A stretch of 64,000 nt of DNA from Rhynochetos jubatus (GCA_027574665.1 CM050659.1:315001-379000); one strand, 5' to 3'. Counted from the first letter of the stretch, positions 49,741-63,650 are shown. Notes: generated by a model from the letters alone, not told the origin. Numbers and translations: made by a program.

Positions 49741-52700
49741 AAGAGCAAGTGTAATACAGCAGAAACTGACCTTGAGGTTGTAATCTTACTTGCACCTTTT
49801 TTTTTTTTTTTTTTGTAATTATGGTAATAATTAGAGGCACCAAACAAGATCAGGGCCTTTTTATACAAGGCACCATCCTGACATGCAGAAGAGAGAGTGG
49901 AACTCTCGATATGAAGAGCTCAAATTGCAGCAAGACAGACAGAAAAATATCTGATTATCAACTTTTTACAGATGGGGGACTGATCCATAGAAAGGCTAGA
50001 GGACAGATCCAGATGGCTTTAATTCCACCCAAGTCTCTCACCTAGTGGTTGCTAGGCCTTTAGGCTGCTACTCATCCTGTCCCTAATATTAGTGGCACCA
50101 AGCTCCCTTCTCACAACACAGAAGCCGTAGGGACTGGCTGAGCCATACCCCAGCAGTCCTGCTACAAATCTTATGTAGTGGGGGCCCATGGCTGTACCTT
50201 ATTGCACATTGTCTTATGCACATACTACACTGCATACATAGATTATTTTATTATTTTTTACTAAATAGCTCACTAGTCAATCTTTACTCTCATTAATGCC
50301 TCTCAGTCATAGATTTGCTATATATTTCCAGTTAATAATTTTCAGCCCATTGTTTACTGTGAGTATCTAGGATTCAATAACCATTTCGTATAAAGGTATG
50401 GAAAAAGAACTGTACCACTACAATACTGAAAAGTACTTTGCAATTAACTTTTAGGCAATATTTCTGCCACACTTGCTGAAGTTTTTTTCATAGCAATATA
50501 ATGAACACCTCAACAGAAGCAAACCAGAGCCACACTTTAGTTTGCTTAGAAGAAAAACATTAGACTTAGTGAGGAAAAAGGCTACTTATGAAAGTCTACC
50601 ATATGGTGCACTATCATCATTTTAAAAAAACCAAAACACCACCAACAAAAAAACATTAAACCCACACACACACATACTACGAAGCAGCAATTAGAAAAGA
50701 TGAGGGAGGAAGAAAGAAAAAGTTTACAAAACTAAGTTGTTTAGTGGTTTCAATCTCAATCTCAGTTCTGCCAGAATTCAGACATTTCAAAACCATCCTG
50801 ACAATTTATTTTCATGTTGACTTAGAAAACACACGAGTGCTAGAATACCCAAGTCATTGACTTCTCTACTGTCATCTGATTAATTCTGATTTCCCACCTC
50901 TAACTTAAAGCTTTCAGGATGTTTCTGCTCTTTAGAGCAGAAGTTGCTTAGTTAAATTTCTTGCAACACACAGAAATATGTAACCATTTGGATGACAGAT
51001 TAATTTACCCAACAGACATGGACATGGAACATTGTGGGACATGTAGCCACATGGGGAACTGCCAGATTCATCACTGTACCTGGATCCTTTCCAACACCAT
51101 TGTAAATGCACAAAGTCCTAAAAATATATAGAGAAACAAAATTCTGGAAAGTCAACAAGATGACTTGAGAATATTCTGTTTGTACTTAGTAACTGGAATA
51201 TCTAGTTAGTATATTAAAGGATTTTTAATCATTCATACTTTGACAACATGAAAATAAACATATCTTCACTTTACAAAAAGTGACAAGTGTTTGGGAACCC
51301 ACAGAAAAAATAAAGTACAGACTCCATGTAAAAGAGAAAATGAATGAGGGCGAATTACAGACCTTAGTTCCATCCAGCAATTCTAGCAGGAATTATCAGA
51401 AATAAGGTTTACATTTCTTGAACAATTACCTGGTTTTGTTCTTTTCAAATGACAGAGAGAACTAACCAGCTCATAGAGCTTTTCTTTCCCCTTCCCCTCA
51501 GAAACAGCATCAGGTGTGGTTTTTTCTTCTTCAGATAGTAACAGAGTATCTACTGCTACCAGGACTGGGATTTCACTTCAGTCAGCAGCTGAACTGGTTC
51601 TGAGCCATTTCCCAACAGTGGAGGTTATTATGTCAAACCCATAATTATCCCATTTCCTGGCGTGGGCTGCCATGTGCTTAAATAATAACATGATAGTGCA
51701 CGCACATGCTTCTGTATGCAAACAGCAAATTTACACTTGTGTCCTGAATGATTTATTTTGGGTGAAGGAGAAAGACTAGAGTGGGGAAAGAGTAAAATAT
51801 TCTGTTTTGCCTTCGTAACACACAGCGTCAAACCAAAATGGCACCTAACCCTACAGGCAGTGAGCACCCTGAAATTTAAAGGTCTGATATACAGAAGACA
51901 AAATCCCAACATTTGCACAATATTCACCCCTTTATTCCATGGTACCAAACAATATTTGAGTGTTGTTATTTCTTTTAAATATGTCAAGATCAATAACCCC
52001 TGCTGCTTCTGTGCTTGGTGGAGTGCCAGGCTGTAAGGGACATCTGAGCCACTCTGGTTATGGAGCTCTAACCACAGTGTCCTTGGGGGGGCTACAGCCC
52101 CTCACTATTTCATGAAAGAGGGATGAAAATGCTTCTGTAGTTGCTAGTGATGTCCAGCTGGAGCAAGGAATGGAGTGAGGCTGGATATGAATTGTAAATA
52201 AAACTCACTGATAGCTTGAAGTTTTCCCTTGGCTTAAAACACTCATGTATGCACACACACACACACATACAGACATATACAGAAAAAGCCAGGAAAAGCC
52301 AATATAATAATTTAATCTGACCTTCACTGAATAATGAAGAATCAATAAGAGAAGGAAGGAAAACATGAGCTACCGAAGCATGAATTCTGATATTATAGTA
52401 AAATCACTTCTCTTTTGGAGGGGGCTTTGGTTCCTAAATATACTGCTGTTGGCCTTTTCCATAGCTTTACCGAGCTGGTAACCATCAACAGCCCATTCCA
52501 TCCTCTCCCTCATCTCCCACAGGAGGCTTCAGCCAGCTATCTTGACTAATATAATTTAAAACAGAAAATGTCTATTCTCGTAAAACTTTACTAGAATGAA
52601 ATTAGACATTATTGAGTTCTTTTATCAGAAAACATATTTAAAAAAAAAAAAAAGCTTTTTATATTAAGTTAGAAACATATTAAATGAGTTACTTTTAATA

Positions 52701-55700
52701 TGCTAGCCAATTTTTATGGAGACTATGAATGTCTTCTCATGCTTCTGAGGCCTACACTGAATCCAGGAATTTGTTGTAAAAATGGGTGAATACATTATCT
52801 TTCAAATGCTATACAGAATAATAATCTAGAGAAACACTTATACGTTATAATTATGTTACATAATGCTGTATTGAAATATAACGGTATGCAGACCGGGGCA
52901 CAAAATGTCTTGGATTAAGTATCTGGGAAATGAAATCCCTTTGGATGTCTGTCAGGACTAGTCTGCCTCTATTATCCCAAGACACGAGCTGGCACATTGT
53001 CATTTTTATACATAGTTGAATACTCAAACTCTGATTTCATTAATCATTCAGCTAGGGCTGTGAATTTACCAGGCAAAGGGCATTCCCTGTCTTCACGTGA
53101 TACACTATTTACTAAAATCCTATAGATGTGTTGCATAATATAAATGTCTGATATTTTAGCAATAATAATTGCACTTGAATCAAAGGCAATTTTTCCTTCA
53201 GTTCCCCTTTACCCTGCATCCATTTTCATTTCTGCAACTCCTACTCCCCTAACAGAATCACAGAGGTTTTCTTAGACCAAATTAGAACCAAAAAAATTTT
53301 ATTTTTGAGCACCTCCCCCCACCTTAATCACAGTGACTTCCAGAGGTGCAGTTTTCTCCCCATCACATGCCAATGAACCAGTCCTAGTTTCGTAACAACC
53401 AAGGAGGGAATAAACATCCGTTATCTGCAGAATAAGGAGGATCAGCCTCCGAAAGGTGATGCCAGGGAATTACAACCTCCTGTCTTGCAAAATGCATCTA
53501 CTTTCACAACACTTGAGACCCCGCCTCTCTCAAACCAAGACCATGGTCACAACACAACTCTTCCGTAAGCTGACTCAGCAGAGGCACGAGTGGCCCACTC
53601 AGCAACACTCATTCTACATTCAGCATCAATCTGAGCTCTGAAATTTGCCAGTTGAGACATTATCAGTCTCATTTATAATATAAACTGTGATTCATTTCCA
53701 GTTTCTCTCTTACTGGATTTTGTTCCAGGACCAACTGAAAGAGATAAGCCTTTCCACTCTTCCAAGAAATATCGCAAGAGGTTAGAAAGAATTTTGGAGT
53801 CCTGTGTAAGCACCATACAAATATGCAGTGTTGATACTTCACATGTGACTACCATAGCCTTGTAATATTTTCCATTACTAGCAGATTAAATAACTTGTAT
53901 GTTATTTCAGGCAAAATTTTAAAACACACGCCCGTTTTCATTTGAATTCTTTATGCAAAAAAAAAAAAGTAGACAGTAGTCTGCACTACAAAATTAGGTC
54001 ATTTGGGGTATAAGTCCTTCATGGGTGCAATCAAGTACTTTAATGTTTAAATTAAAAGAGGAAAATTATTATAGATAATTGGTATCATCTGGCAGGGGTT
54101 TTTTGTGAGATCTCTGATAGCCAAACTAACACCCAGACTAGGGAAGAAATACTGAACTGCTACTAGATACAAGTTCTGGGGTAAGTTAGTTGATTAAGGT
54201 AGTTTATTATTTTAAAGCTGTTTCCTGTAAAGGAAATAATAATTGTAACTACTCTGTACTTTAACAAGGGTCAGTTCTTGTGATTTTCAGGAAACTAAAT
54301 CCTGGAGCTAGGTTAAGATGCCAATCCTAACAAAAATACATTTTTTTAAAAAACTGGATCTAGACTATACATACTGTTATCCCAGTCTGCATCTGTCATT
54401 GGTAAGCAGACACATGATGCTTTCCTCCACACTGGATGATGAAACAGCTACCACTGGTGATCACAACATGCAGATGTGGAGTCATGGTTTAAGGTGGGTC
54501 TGAAAACTGAGCCGTACCATACAGGAGCTCAAGCGGTTGATTATTTTCTAATTCCCACTGAGATTCTCCCACTCCTCTTTCCTTGGCATCCAGTCTCCTT
54601 GTTCAAGAGGAACCAGCAATCCATAAAATCAAATAACATATTGCAGCCAAATTCTACTTAAATAATGGCACTACTCAGGAAAATTAGGCAAACAGGATTT
54701 GGCCCTAGCTGTGAATGCAATATTGATCCTGGATTGTGCATATCTTAACAGGCTAAGGCTTTTGTATGCAGTCACTAAAAAGAGCTCGGACAGAGCAGTG
54801 AGGTATGACAATGTGTTATTTTACTGTCACTAGATGTACACACTAACAGCATTCTCCCTTGACCCCCTCTCTTTTTCCAGTTTACGGGATGTCCACTCGC
54901 ACCAGTACCAGTTTTTTTCCTTCCAGTCCTCTCCTTTTGAACATTTTCTTCTGTGATCAGTTAGCCCAGTTAATTGTTTCCTGACTTTTCTTCCAACCCT
55001 TTCTCATTTGCTCTTCTTTTCTAAATCCTGGCACAATGTAATAATTTTTTGGATTAATTTCCCTGCTGTTTCCAGGTAAGTTACTCAAGACTATCCCCAT
55101 CCTACAGCATCATAGAGCAGGCCCAGTTCACCAGGGCATACAGCTTGGAGGTAGGACACTAGGACCTCCAGGAATTTATCCATATTAACAGTCAAATTAA
55201 ATAAGGGTGTTTATTAAAAAAAAAAAAAAAAGACAGTTTGAGGAAAAACTTTCCTCAGCAAATGCCATTAAGAGTGTTGTGTTCTAGCTCCAGATATATT
55301 TCTCACATAAACGTGACTGTCGGTCCCTTGGTTGATTTGTAAAGCAATCATATCAAACCTGCCAGGGGTAAATAATTTTCATTCATAGGGAGTATGACTC
55401 AAGCAAGTTTTCTGCTTAATGATGATCCAGAAACATTTTGTTAAACCTCTTGTAGCAGCCTACATTGAACATGTCAGTGCCGGATCCTTGATTTTGAGCT
55501 AAGAATCCTGTTCATCCTTCCTGTAGTCCCAGTGAAATCCCTCTTGGCCAGGACTGTGAGGTACTGGGTATGCTGCAGATAAACACATGCCACTTTAAAA
55601 GAAACAAACATTTGAAATAGTTGAATCTTACTGGTTTTAAAATATCTGAGTTTTGTATATCCCCACGGTCTCTCTGCTCGCATCTCCTTAAACAATACCA

Positions 55701-58657
55701 GCCATTATTAAGAACATGAATAATGTGGCATGCTATCATATTAGGATATAATTAAAAACAAGACAGCTAAACCTCAGAGCTGTACTGAACATACCACACA
55801 TATTGTGGTCTTCTGCATTTGTTCTGAATTAAAATCCCACTTCTTACTTGAAACCTCACCTCTGTTTTCCTCACACAGCAGCTAGTGCCTATTTGGACAA
55901 AACTCACTTTTGGTAAAAAAGCTGTACCCACAGCTTGGGACGGTGGGGAGCACCCACCTGCCTCCCCGAGCATTCTCCCTCTTGGGCAGCTGGGGAGGGC
56001 TCAGGGAGCCGTGGGAGCTGCAAAACTTCACTCCTCACAGATCAGCCCATGCCATGGTCAGACTGACATCGCACAGGAAACCCCAGCCCTGCAAGCCACC
56101 CCCGTGGAGGCAGCACATCTGCCCCCTCACTTCCTGAGGTGACAGCTTCCAGTCTGCAGCAATTTCGGGAGGGGCCTCTCCCACGGCAGAAGGACTAAAT
56201 GTGCAACTATGAGCATAGCCAGGTCTTCCTCAGGACCATTAGGACTGGTATAAAACCAAATTAGGGCACCCACGCCTTCTTCCATCAAGCACTCTGTTCT
56301 CAGAGACAGTTTTCTCTCACTAATCTATTTACCTAACCTGAAATTTTACATTAAAAGCCAAGAGCATGTTGACTCAAGAACATGTTAGCAAGTGACCTAA
56401 TTTTACTCAGCTATCAGCTGACTCAGAGCCGAGAGTGATGCCAGGCAAGCATAGCCTGCTGTAAGAGCCAGTGCCTCATGATAACTCCTCCTTTCCCCCT
56501 CCTCTGCTGTTGCCACTGGTTGGCACTACAGAGAAATGCGAGCTGAGGGCTCTACCTGGATACAGGCTCTGAGAGTGGCCAATATGCTCTGCTGGCTGAT
56601 TTTATCTCCAATTCATCCCTCTCCCCCATCTTGGAAAGTAATCAGATCTTAACCACTGTTCATAATGCCAACCTAAAACCCCATAATCTTTTCAGATTTG
56701 TCAGACCATGAAGGGCAGGGTTTTGTTGGCCCGGAGGAATGGAGGCCCTCAAGGATAACTAGGAGCTCTAGGAAGTATTCAGAGAAGAATCTGGTGGCTG
56801 CACTTCAGCCAGGAATCAGGAGAGTTCAGAGACTTTGGGGATGACTGATAGAACTATTTCTTGTATTCATTCCAGAAATACACCCAGAAAAGGTCTTCCC
56901 AGACCTGCCTGGGATGATTGCCAAAGCCAGCTATGGACTCATACCAGACCTGAAACACTGGAAACCTGCTGAGCAAGGATGGTAGCTATAAACAACTTGG
57001 GTGCTTTGATGAGTGTTTGGTGTCTAGCTTTCCTTTTGCAGTCTCATCTGAAGAGGTGAGTGAGCTGATGCTGTTTTTTCCCAGGTAAGCTGGCTCAGCA
57101 CAGAACCCTTTATCTAGTCTGAAGGCTAACCGAGGAAGACGTAGTGACCTATTTCCCCCTTTGACAGGATTCTGAGGTGTTTAAAATGATATGCTGTTGG
57201 AGTAGAGGTACAGGGGATACTGTGGTCACTCAACAGAGGGGTTTCTAATGCCTTAGCTTGCCTATTTTCAGATACAAGTTTCAGATGTGGGTAGAGACAG
57301 CCTGTGAGAGAGTAGTAAAAACTGTCAAGATCAGCTCTTGACAAAGTTTTCTCCCAAGTCTGGGGTGCTGCTACAGAGGCCACCCTTGGAAGCACAGTCA
57401 GTGTCTCTTCTCCAGGGCATTCAAAGTCTACCACCAAAAAGCAAAGCGATCTTTAGTTTTTTTCTTGTTGCTTGACATATCACTCTGTACATTGTTCCTG
57501 CCTCACCAGGGCAACAGCTTGTTACTGTCTGTATTGGGTCAGCTAATTATTCCAGGAATGACTCAGCTAATATAGTTTAATACAGGAAATGTAGGTGTCA
57601 CATCATTAAGCAATTATTTATGTATTCTAGACCCTTACCATAATCCACCTTGAGATGTGTTAATTTATTTCTCCCCTGGTGTTTATAAGGTATGACATCC
57701 TGCAAACAACTAATTCTGGATCTCCGTTCTCTTTGAGATTCAATCAGCATTTGAGACTTATACCTGGTATTATGCCAGGATAACTAGAAAGCAATGATGA
57801 GCAAGCTTTCACGCATTTGGCAGTTCCTTTCAAACAAGCAGAATTTTCGAAGTTGATGTGAAACATATAAAAACTTTCAGAAACAAGCAGTTCTTTCTCA
57901 CCTCACTTTCAAAAAAAACCCCACCCTAAAATAAACAAACCCATTCCTTATACAAGCTTGATTGAAATAGTGCTTAGAAGTTCATTAACAAACCACACAA
58001 TTATATTCTAGCTTCTCTCAAATAAAAGGAAAGCTAAGTGAAACTATTTGCTCTCAGTAGCACAATAGAACTGTGGATCAGTGTGTCCTGGGTAGTTTAA
58101 AGTACAGATTCAGGGAAAACAGTCAAGAGATTCCTTTGACTGAGGCAAAGAGCGTGTCGTTTTACATCTCCAGATAACCAAGGCCATGAATGTGTCATGT
58201 ACGATGTTGTGGTGGAGAGACTGACTCCATTATTCATATTTTCTTATCTATTTTGTTAGTCATATTAATTAACATCAAGTTGAATAGCACCTGAGACTTT
58301 GAAATTTATGTATGACTCAGTTCAATTATTTACAGAATTACTAAATAATGCAATTCATTTAAAAATAGACACATTTGCAAGGGCAGGTAGTTGTCACTTT
58401 ACAATGAAGTGTTCTTTTAAATTTGAAGCACAAAACAAATGAAAGTGAAAAAAAGAGGAGAAGAAACATCAAGGAGGACATGGCTTAGAGAGACACAAAT
58501 ACTCCAGCTGAAGCCAAGCAACTCTGAGTGCAGGTTTTCTAAGCTGCTCTGGCTGAGCTTCTGCTAATAGGATTGGCCTTCACATTCCAGCCTTAAATCA
58601 TTACATCCTTTACCTGGCAGTAGAGAAGAATTCATTTGGATATAACAGCTCATGTAG
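49741..58657. other. Long non-coding stretch
   Basis: About 9 kb without a supportable gene. A T-run at about 49,798-49,814, a (CA)n run near 52,252-52,266 and A-runs near 52,640 and 55,217 are the only low-complexity items. A weak MIR/L2-like segment near 49,966-50,020 was not strong enough to call. Confidence 0.5.
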
Positions 58658-59609
58658 TGTCATGGTTTAAGCCCAGCTGGTAGCTAAGCAGCACATGGCC
58701 CACCACTCACTCCTTCCCACAGTGGGATGGGAAGGAGAAAATATAAGGAAAGGCCCGTGGGTTGAGACAAGGACAGGGCGGGACCACTCACCCATGATGG
58801 TCATGGGCAAAGCAGGCTTGACTTGGGGAGGAAAAAAAATCAATTTAATTAGTTACTAATCTGGTCAGAGTAGGACAATAAGAGATAAAACCAGACCTTA
58901 AGACACCTGCCCCCACCCTTCCTTTCTTACCAGGCTCAACTTTGCTTCCCATTTCTTTACCTCCCCCCACCCCACTCCAAGTGGTGCCAAGGGATGGGGA
59001 ATGGGGGTTGTGGTCAGTCCATCACATGTTGTCTCTGCTGCTCCTTCCTCCTCAGGGGGAGGACTCCTCACGCTCTGCCCCTATTCCAGCGTGGGGTCCA
59101 TCCCATGGGAGACAGTCCTCCACCAATTTCTCCAACACACATCCTTCCCGTGGGCCTCTTAACTGTTCCAGTGTGGGTCCCTTCCATGGACATCCTCACA
59201 CTTCCCTTCAGGAGCAGCCTGCTTCAGCATGGGCTGCCCATGGAGTCACAGCCTCCTTCGGGTGCATCCCCCTGCTCTGCCGTGGGGCCCTCCCCGGGCT
59301 GCAGGGTGGTCTCTGTTGCCTTGTAACCCTCCATGGCTGCAGGGCACAGCCTGCCCTCTCACCACGGACTGCAGGGGAATCTCTGCTCTGACCACCTCCT
59401 CCCACCTTTTCTGCACAATTGCCTCTCTCATTCCTCTCCTCCACTGCTGGTTTTCTTTGTTTTCACCTATTAAATACGTTAATTGCAAAGGCATTATTTG
59501 GCTTGGTCTTGGCCAGAGGCAGGTCTGACTTGGAGCCAGGGAAACTTTTAGCAGCTTCTCACAGGATCCGTCCCTGTAGCTCCTCCCCCTGCTACCAAAA
59601 CCCACCACA
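58658..59609 (-). mobile_element. ERV LTR related to the 25-kb LTR, minus strand
   Basis: It shares, in order, most blocks of 25,138-26,248: the AAGGACAGGG block, the GGTCAGAGTAGGA block, GGGGGTTGTGGTCAGTCCAT, the CTCAGGGGGAGGACTCCTCA block, GGAGCAGCCTGCTTC, and on the minus strand the opening TGTGGTGGGTTTTGGTAGCA. Its minus-strand 3' terminus instead reads GGGCTTAAACCATGACA, like the end of the LTR at 21,647. No clear target duplication was found (TGTAG on the left). It is a solo or isolated LTR of about 950 bp. Confidence 0.85.
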
Positions 59610-59843
59610 CAAACCAAATACATAGAGCCATCCTGCTCCTTTGAACCTTGGCAAAAGAAGTGTTAACTTAGAGGTCTCCTACCCAGAGCCTCCCATATCT
59701 AGGCCTGTGGTTCCAGACTTGATTTATCTATGTGACTTACCCCATTATGTGTCTTGGTTCCTTTTATCCCCCTTGGGAAATAAGCTAAATAGGCCGCAGG
59801 TAGCAGAATATCCCTCAAGGGACCAACCACTGCGTTCAAACCA
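59610..59843. other. Non-coding DNA
   Basis: Nothing supportable; a chance plus-strand frame covers part of it. Confidence 0.5.
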
Positions 59844-59869
59844 TTTATATAAACATATGTTTATATAAA
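59844..59869. repeat. Perfect 26-bp palindrome
   Basis: A TATA-rich sequence centred on CATATG between 59,856 and 59,857 equals its own reverse complement over 26 bp, with arms TTTATATAAACAT and its mirror. It could extrude as a cruciform or bind a dimeric regulator, or it may be chance in A+T-rich DNA. Confidence 0.9.
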
Positions 59870-62800
59870 AAGGGACCAGAGAGCTGAAGTGTGGAAGGCT
59901 GCAAACACTTTAGCAACTTTAGGTGTTAGAGAGGCCACAAGAGAAAGGAGGAGGATGAGGTGGTGGGTACTTAGGGATGATGGCACTAGCGGGGACAGAT
60001 GTCTCTGGAGGTCAGGAGGAGGAGGATAAAATCATGGTGCGTGCAGGATCAGAAGTTGCCCTGGTTGAGACATAAGAAATGGGAAAGTGGAGGGAAAAGG
60101 GGAGTACTGAACTATCAAAGAGGAAGTAAAACAGATCTGGAAACAGGCACAGAAGCAGAGATAAGGCAGTTTAAAGTTGTGATTGAGATGGGGTCTGTGG
60201 TAAGAGTGAGCGGTTGGTGGCCAGTAACCATAACAACAACAAAATTGTTTGAAAAATAGTGTAAAGGTACTGCCCCAGGAGGGCCCTCTTCAGCTGGGAG
60301 AGCATCACTCCACCTGCAAGGGAGCCGAGATGGGAACTCAAACCTCCTCAGTGAGCTCTTCTGTGCTTTAGTGTTAGCTTTTCCGTGAAATATGAGGCAT
60401 TTGATCTCCACATAAAAGGTTCACCTAAGTCTAATAGTTACAGTTCTGGATAATTACATCTCAGACAGTTGGCCAAGAAAAAAAGAAGTGGATTTAGCAT
60501 AAGCAGGAAAACAAAAGAGGGTCTGTAAGTGTGCTCTACTTGCTTATCCGTTCCAGGTAATTTACTAAGGAACAGGACTTCAGTGGATCTTTTCAAGACC
60601 TACTTAAGGGAGTAAGCATTAAAATATCAGAGGTACAATCAGAGTATTACACAACTGCAACATCAAAATTGTAGACACAGATAAAAATCACAGAAACTGC
60701 TATTTTACTGTGCAATTGTAACTGGTCAGATGCAGTAGGGCATGACAGTGGATGACAGTAATCAGGGCTCACTGGAAGCAATTACAGTTACAGGATAAGG
60801 AAATATGCAAAGTACATTTAAACCTGAGTCAAATTCAGCATGAAGCAGAAAGCCTTCAACAGTTATCCTAGGCAAAGAACAGAATAAAGAACTCAGCACT
60901 CAGGAGCACAGAAATTTTTCATTATTTTGTTTGCAAAAAACCTTAGCAAAATCCAACCATTCTCTAGAAGAGGATTTTTATGCTAATTACCAGTGTGAAA
61001 ATGAGAGTACAAAGCGGTACTTTATTCTTATAAGTAATCTAATATGCCACCAGACTCTTATTTTTTTCAGACTAGATTTACCTGGCTCAGTGTGAAACAA
61101 CACATACATTTCATTACTAGCTGTGCTTTATTTGCATATCAATGCAGACATGAACCAGCGTACATTGTTGGCCCACTTTTTTCTAGCACCTGCTCAAACC
61201 TACGCAGCCAACCCTTCTGTATCCTATCCCTCGCTAAAACACCAAATGCACAAGCACACCAGGCAGAGGGGAGCAGAAATAGCTGTGGCTATGATAGATT
61301 CGGTTTCTTTGTTAGTTAGCACAATGCAAACACCGGACACAGGTGACTCAGCTGTGTTTGCAAGTCCTCTCTTCCCACCCCTGTTTAGGTCAGATGTGCC
61401 TGTACCAAATAGCCATCCCCAGATACGATGTCAAACATAACAATTTTTTCTTTAAGGGGCACAAAATTCACTGTTCTTTCTGACTTCAAGGCATTGCTTT
61501 GAAATACGAACAGCTCTGTTCCTTCACAGTTACAAACGTCTTTCCTGACCTTAAAATTCACCAAGGACTAATTTGGATGGGGATTTAAAGGCATAATACT
61601 AGGTCATATTAGCTATCTTGAGCTAACAAACACATTCTAAAACCTTGGACAAAAGTAAAAGTCAAATTTTTCGGTTATTGAAATGGCTCATGTGAAGCTT
61701 TGATTCCACCCTATGGCTTCAGAAGTTTATTATCCTCAGTTTGTTTTAATTAGAGCTTCAAACCAGCACTATTTAGGCTGAGCAAGCTGGGTCTGGTCCA
61801 GCTGGGCCACATCTAGCACACAGGTTGTTCTTGTTGCAGAGCTGGAGCAGGCAGTATCGCCCTGCCTGCTGGGCTGGCAGCAGGGATGAGGATTCCAATG
61901 CAGCCTAAGAAAGAGCAGGTAGCAGAAGCTCCTTGCCTGGTCATCCTCTTCCCTGCTCAGCCTCACCTGCAGCAGCAGCAGCTGCTTTTTTTGTCCTGAG
62001 CCCCACTGACTGTGCTTCTTAGAGATTGTAGCTGCAGCTGCAAACACCAGAGGTGCAAAGCAGAGAGAGTTAGCAGCAGAGAAATAGCAACCCTGCAGCA
62101 GGTCAAACGGTAGTATGGGCCTGTGTACTCTTCTGCCAAGTATAAGACAAAAATCAAACCTTCTCCAAGGGAGGGTTTGCAAATCCCCATGAAGAGCCTG
62201 CGGCTTTCCTCCTTCCTTCCCTGGCTTGCAAACTCAGAGGGACTGGAGCACTTCATGCCCCTTCACATCCTGTATTCCTGCATCAGCTCACAAGCATTCC
62301 CTGAAAACACCATCCTGCCTGAAGCAACGAAAAGCTGAGACCACCTGGGACTAGTCAGCACCTGCTGTTACTCTAAACTTTAGGCTAAACACAGTTTAAA
62401 ACTGTTACTCTGTCCTCCAGAAATACTGAGTACTCCAAACAGCTCCAGAACCCTTCCCTAGAAGTAGCAGCCTGACTGCTCTCCAGCAGTGTAAATCTTC
62501 TTCATCTTAATCCTGCTCTACAAGTTGTTCACACCTATGGAAATTATGTGTTGTGTAGATTACACAAACCTGCCTGAGGGGTGGCTTGTCTAAAGTACAG
62601 CAAGACTGTTTTAAGTGTAGTGGTAAGTCTTCTGTAGTACACTTTGTTCCACCCAAGATTTTTTTAAGTGACTCAAATCCTTTGACAATTTAAAAAGAGC
62701 AGGGAAAACATAGCCCTATGAGCACCTTCACTCAGACTGCAGCACTTTAATAATGTACAAAATAATAATAATGTAGTAAAGCAGTCTCAGTTTTTCTAGG

Positions 62801-62903
62801 CTCCTTTTTACCACGATCTGTGCTTTTCCCACTGCAGGTTGTATACTCATTGGCTCTCACAGGGTAATCATGAACAGGTTGAGTTGGTATTTGGATAGGA
62901 AAT
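59870..62903. other. Non-coding DNA
   Basis: No supportable gene. Minus-strand overlapping frames at about 61,770-62,256 end at a good donor (CTGCTGCAG, then GTGAGGCTGAG, near 61,962-61,970), so a non-coding or unknown exon is possible but unsupported by any recognisable protein. Confidence 0.45.
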
Positions 62904-63650
62904 TGTCCCGTCCCGGTTATCCCGGGTAGGAGAAAATTCGTTGTTGTACCCGGAGTGAGATTAAGACACAAACGAGGTCAGATGCCGCAAACAAGGAGTT
63001 TATTTTTGGTGTAAGAAAATAGCGATTGGAGAGAAAATAGAAAAGAGGGAAAATTTAGCAAGCAGTCAGGATAGAATTGCAAGAGATAGTCACCACCATG
63101 GATCCAGCGGCGTCCCGTTGGTCCGTAGTCTTGTAGTCTTCGGTGGGGAGGGTCCCTCCTCACGGTTTGGTCCCAGTCTTTTATAGGGTGTTTTCTGCTG
63201 ACTCCTGCCTCCTGCGCACGCTTTCCAGTTTTACGCAGCTGATCCCATGGGGTGCACAGAATCAGTACGTGACCTCTTGCATGCTTTGGCAGGCTTGGGG
63301 GTCCTCTGTGTCTGGATCCCCCATGAGGCAATGTGATGGTTCTTTATCCTTGGTCGAAACTAGTGTCCAGAGGCTATTTGCTGCTTCTCTGTCCGGTAGG
63401 CCATTTGGTCCTTATCTATTCAGGCCTGCAGGCAATCCTTCCTCCTCAATCCACCAAAAGCCAAGCCCCCAGGAAGTTTCACAACTTTGTCAGCAAGCTT
63501 TGAGACAATCAGCTCAAGATAAGGTCTCTCACAGAAATCCACAGGGAAGCCATAGCAGTCGTTTAGATTATTCAGTTACAGAAAGAACACTTTTCTCTTT
63601 GTATTTATAAGAATTCTTCCACATATCTTGGGAGACAGCCCCGTCTCTCA
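62904..63650 (-). mobile_element. ERV LTR with TATA box and poly(A) signal, minus strand
   Basis: On the minus strand the element opens TGAGAGACGGGGCTGTCTCC near 63,650 and closes CCGGGATAACCGGGACGGGACA at 62,904, shown here as its two ends. In between are a TATAAAA box (63,179-63,185) and an AATAAA (62,999-63,004), about 175 bp apart, as expected for a U3-R-U5 order. The U5 holds short inverted CCCGGG/CCGGGA motifs. Flanks GGAAAT and GGTAAA agree at 4 of 6 positions, so a decayed 6-bp target duplication (ERVK-like) is possible. The minus frame at 62,978-63,331 is chance. Confidence 0.72.

Noticed and set aside
49966..50020. MIR/L2-like segment (TTTACAGATGGGGGACTGA)
   Set aside because: The motif is suggestive but too short and isolated to call without an alignment search.
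58942..59623. Open frames at 58.9-59.6 kb on both strands
   Set aside because: All lie in the related LTR; no retroviral protein motif is present.
61769..62256. 137- and 97-codon minus frames ending at a good splice donor
   Set aside because: No recognisable protein and only one splice signal; noted as a possible unknown or non-coding exon but not called.
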